From an uncultured Peptococcaceae bacterium (GTDB lineage Bacteria > Bacillota > Peptococcia > Peptococcales > Peptococcaceae): a DNA stretch of 23,652 nt. A program made the translations under genes and the position numbers. Location: the NCBI GenBank assembly GCA_937922955.1, contig CALAKO010000210.1, forward strand, positions 1 through 23,652. The letters run 5' to 3'. The notes under the pieces are model-generated. The model ran no database searches and was not told the origin of the DNA. It saw only the letters and a list, made by a program, of their open reading frames with translations. Position 1 is the stretch's first letter. Each line of letters opens with the position of its first letter. Below are positions 22,855-23,652 of this stretch, piece by piece.

Positions 22855-23415
22855 ATGAAACATCTTATTGCTTCCGATCTCCACGGCAGCGGCAGCTGCA
22901 CCCGCCTGCTGCTCGAACGTTTCGCTGCTGAACAGGCCGACGTCCTTGTGCTTCTCGGCGATCTTCTTTACCATGGTCCACGCAACAATCTGCCTGGCGA
23001 ATACGACCCAAAAATCGTCTCCGCCCTGCTCAACGAACACAAAGACCACATCATTGCCGTGCGCGGCAACTGTGAAGCAGAAGTGGACCAGATGATGCTG
23101 GAATTTCCATGCATGGCCGATTACACCTATCTCTGGCTGGACAACACCCCGATCTTTGTCACCCACGGCCATCGCTACAACAACACGCATCTGCCACCGA
23201 TTGCCACTCCACGCACAATTCTCTTGCACGGCCACACCCACGTGCCAGCTAACGATACTTTCCCGACCCATCGTTACATGAACCCGGGCTCCACCACACT
23301 GCCAAAGCAGAACAGCCCAAAAAGCTACATGCTTATTGACGATGGCAAAATCTATTGGAAACACCTCGAAGACGGCACCATCTACATGGAAGACGTGCTC
23401 AACAAAGGCGAATAA
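22855..23415 (+). CDS. yfcE: YfcE-type metallophosphodiesterase
   Basis: A 186-residue calcineurin-like phosphoesterase close in size to E. coli YfcE (184 residues), a Mn2+-dependent phosphodiesterase with activity on artificial substrates and no settled natural one. The five metal-binding blocks are present: SDLHGS (D8, H10), LGDLLYHGPRN (D36), RGNCE (N72), THGH (H104) and HGHTH (H127/H129). The signature LYHGPRN is characteristic of YfcE within the superfamily. ATG 22855 follows AAAGGA at suitable distance. It is the last gene of the glucosaminidase-MFS operon, ending before a hairpin terminator. It is cytoplasmic, with no signal peptide. Confidence 0.9.
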   Translation: MKHLIASDLHGSGSCTRLLLERFAAEQADVLVLLGDLLYHGPRNNLPGEYDPKIVSALLNEHKDHIIAVRGNCEAEVDQMMLEFPCMADYTYLWLDNTPIFVTHGHRYNNTHLPPIATPRTILLHGHTHVPANDTFPTHRYMNPGSTTLPKQNSPKSYMLIDDGKIYWKHLEDGTIYMEDVLNKGE

Positions 23416-23427
23416 CCACAACATGCA

Positions 23428-23475
23428 AACAGTCCGCTGCGGCGACCGATCTGGTCCCCACAGCGGACTGTTTTT
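23428..23475 (+). terminator. Terminator after yfcE
   Basis: AACAGTCCGCTG (23428-23439) pairs with CAGCGGACTGTT (23461-23472). An inner GACC/GGTC hairpin (23444-23447 with 23453-23456) fills the loop, and five T (23471-23475) overlap the end of the stem. On the minus strand the T-run is only three, so it is a weaker terminator for the converging gene. Confidence 0.85.
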
Positions 23476-23652
23476 CATTGATAAGGCAGCTCCGGCGCTT
23501 CACCGGCCGCCACTTTCTGCTCCAGCGCACGAATGCACTCGTCGTAGCCGCTAAGGGCTGAAAACGCTGCAAACTGTGCCGCTCGCTGGGCACGCGGCAT
23601 CGGCGGATGCCGCTTGGAAACATGGTGCGGCTTGTGCAAAATGGCTTCATAT
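23475..23652 (-). CDS. YolD-like protein, partial (start beyond window)
   Basis: The 3'-terminal 58 codons of a minus-strand gene whose start lies outside the window. The visible residues include HHVSKRHPPMPRAQRAAQF and AAFSALSGYDECI. These match the conserved core of the YolD-like family, in which RAAQFxPFAALxGYD is typical. The usual basic, His/Ser-rich start HHVSK is also present. In many Bacillota this small protein is encoded beside a UmuC/DinP-type Y-family DNA polymerase of SOS mutagenesis. If that holds here, the polymerase gene would lie just beyond 23652 (inference). The frame was chosen over an overlapping open frame because only this one matches a known family. The stop shares bases with the yfcE terminator T-tract. 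Confidence 0.75.
   Translation of the reverse strand, partial: YEAILHKPHHVSKRHPPMPRAQRAAQFAAFSALSGYDECIRALEQKVAAGEAPELPYQ

Noticed and set aside
23399..23650. 83-codon minus-strand open frame at the right edge
   Set aside because: It overlaps the yfcE terminator and 3' end and shows no family match, whereas the neighbouring frame gives a clear YolD-like sequence.
1..23652. CRISPR array, prophage, integrase or complete insertion sequence
   Set aside because: No regularly spaced direct repeats, no transposase, integrase or phage structural genes were seen on either strand.

Overview
The window reads as chromosomal DNA of a Bacillota (Firmicutes) bacterium, most likely a member of Clostridia. 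This rests on strong AGGAGG-type ribosome binding sites, near-consensus sigma-A promoters with 17-bp spacers, TTG/GTG starts, RNase M5, a dnaX-ybaB-recR cluster, a clostridial-style long citrate synthase, and a YolD-like protein at the right edge. No species can be named from the sequence alone. The first ~3.8 kb is visibly more AT-rich than the rest.

Layout. (1) 1-6300, plus strand: a YtcJ-type amidohydrolase, two tandem paralogous LysR regulators, and two tandem paralogous 12-helix MFS transporters. This looks like an accessory catabolic or transport island that ends in a bidirectional terminator. (2) 6335-9306: murA (minus) and citrate synthase (plus), diverging from back-to-back promoters. 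(3) 9322-11127: tRNA-Gly(CCC) with a perfect-consensus promoter, ilvA (minus), and a ~440-bp gene-free stretch. That stretch carries the ilvA promoter, nested inverted repeats and a strong palindrome/terminator, and is a candidate structured non-coding RNA. (4) 11139-18174: one tightly packed operon, rnmV-rsmA-phosphohexomutase-pgi-dnaX-ybaB-recR, with overlapping or near-touching genes. It mixes rRNA maturation, DNA replication and repair, and two central sugar-phosphate enzymes. (5) 18171-18971: tRNA-Leu(CAG), whose -35 box overlaps the recR stop codon, then a stand-alone HD-domain hydrolase resembling the (p)ppGpp hydrolase domain. (6) 18979-20711, minus strand: an SGNH hydrolase followed by a membrane acyltransferase-3, a translationally linked pair suggesting acyl modification of a glycan. 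(7) 20856-23475, plus strand: a membrane-anchored glucosaminidase, a third paralogue of the same MFS family and a YfcE-type phosphodiesterase in one operon. A partial YolD-like gene enters from the right on the minus strand.

How it fits together. The island pairs an amidohydrolase with two regulators of one subfamily and two exporters or importers of one subfamily, so it was probably built by local duplications. A third transporter copy sits 15 kb away, coupled by ATGA overlap to a cell-wall hydrolase. The core operon supplies housekeeping functions. No CRISPR array, integrase, intact insertion sequence or phage gene is visible. The least explained parts are the 10.85-11.13 kb intergenic region, the murA translation start, and the substrates of the amidohydrolase/MFS island.
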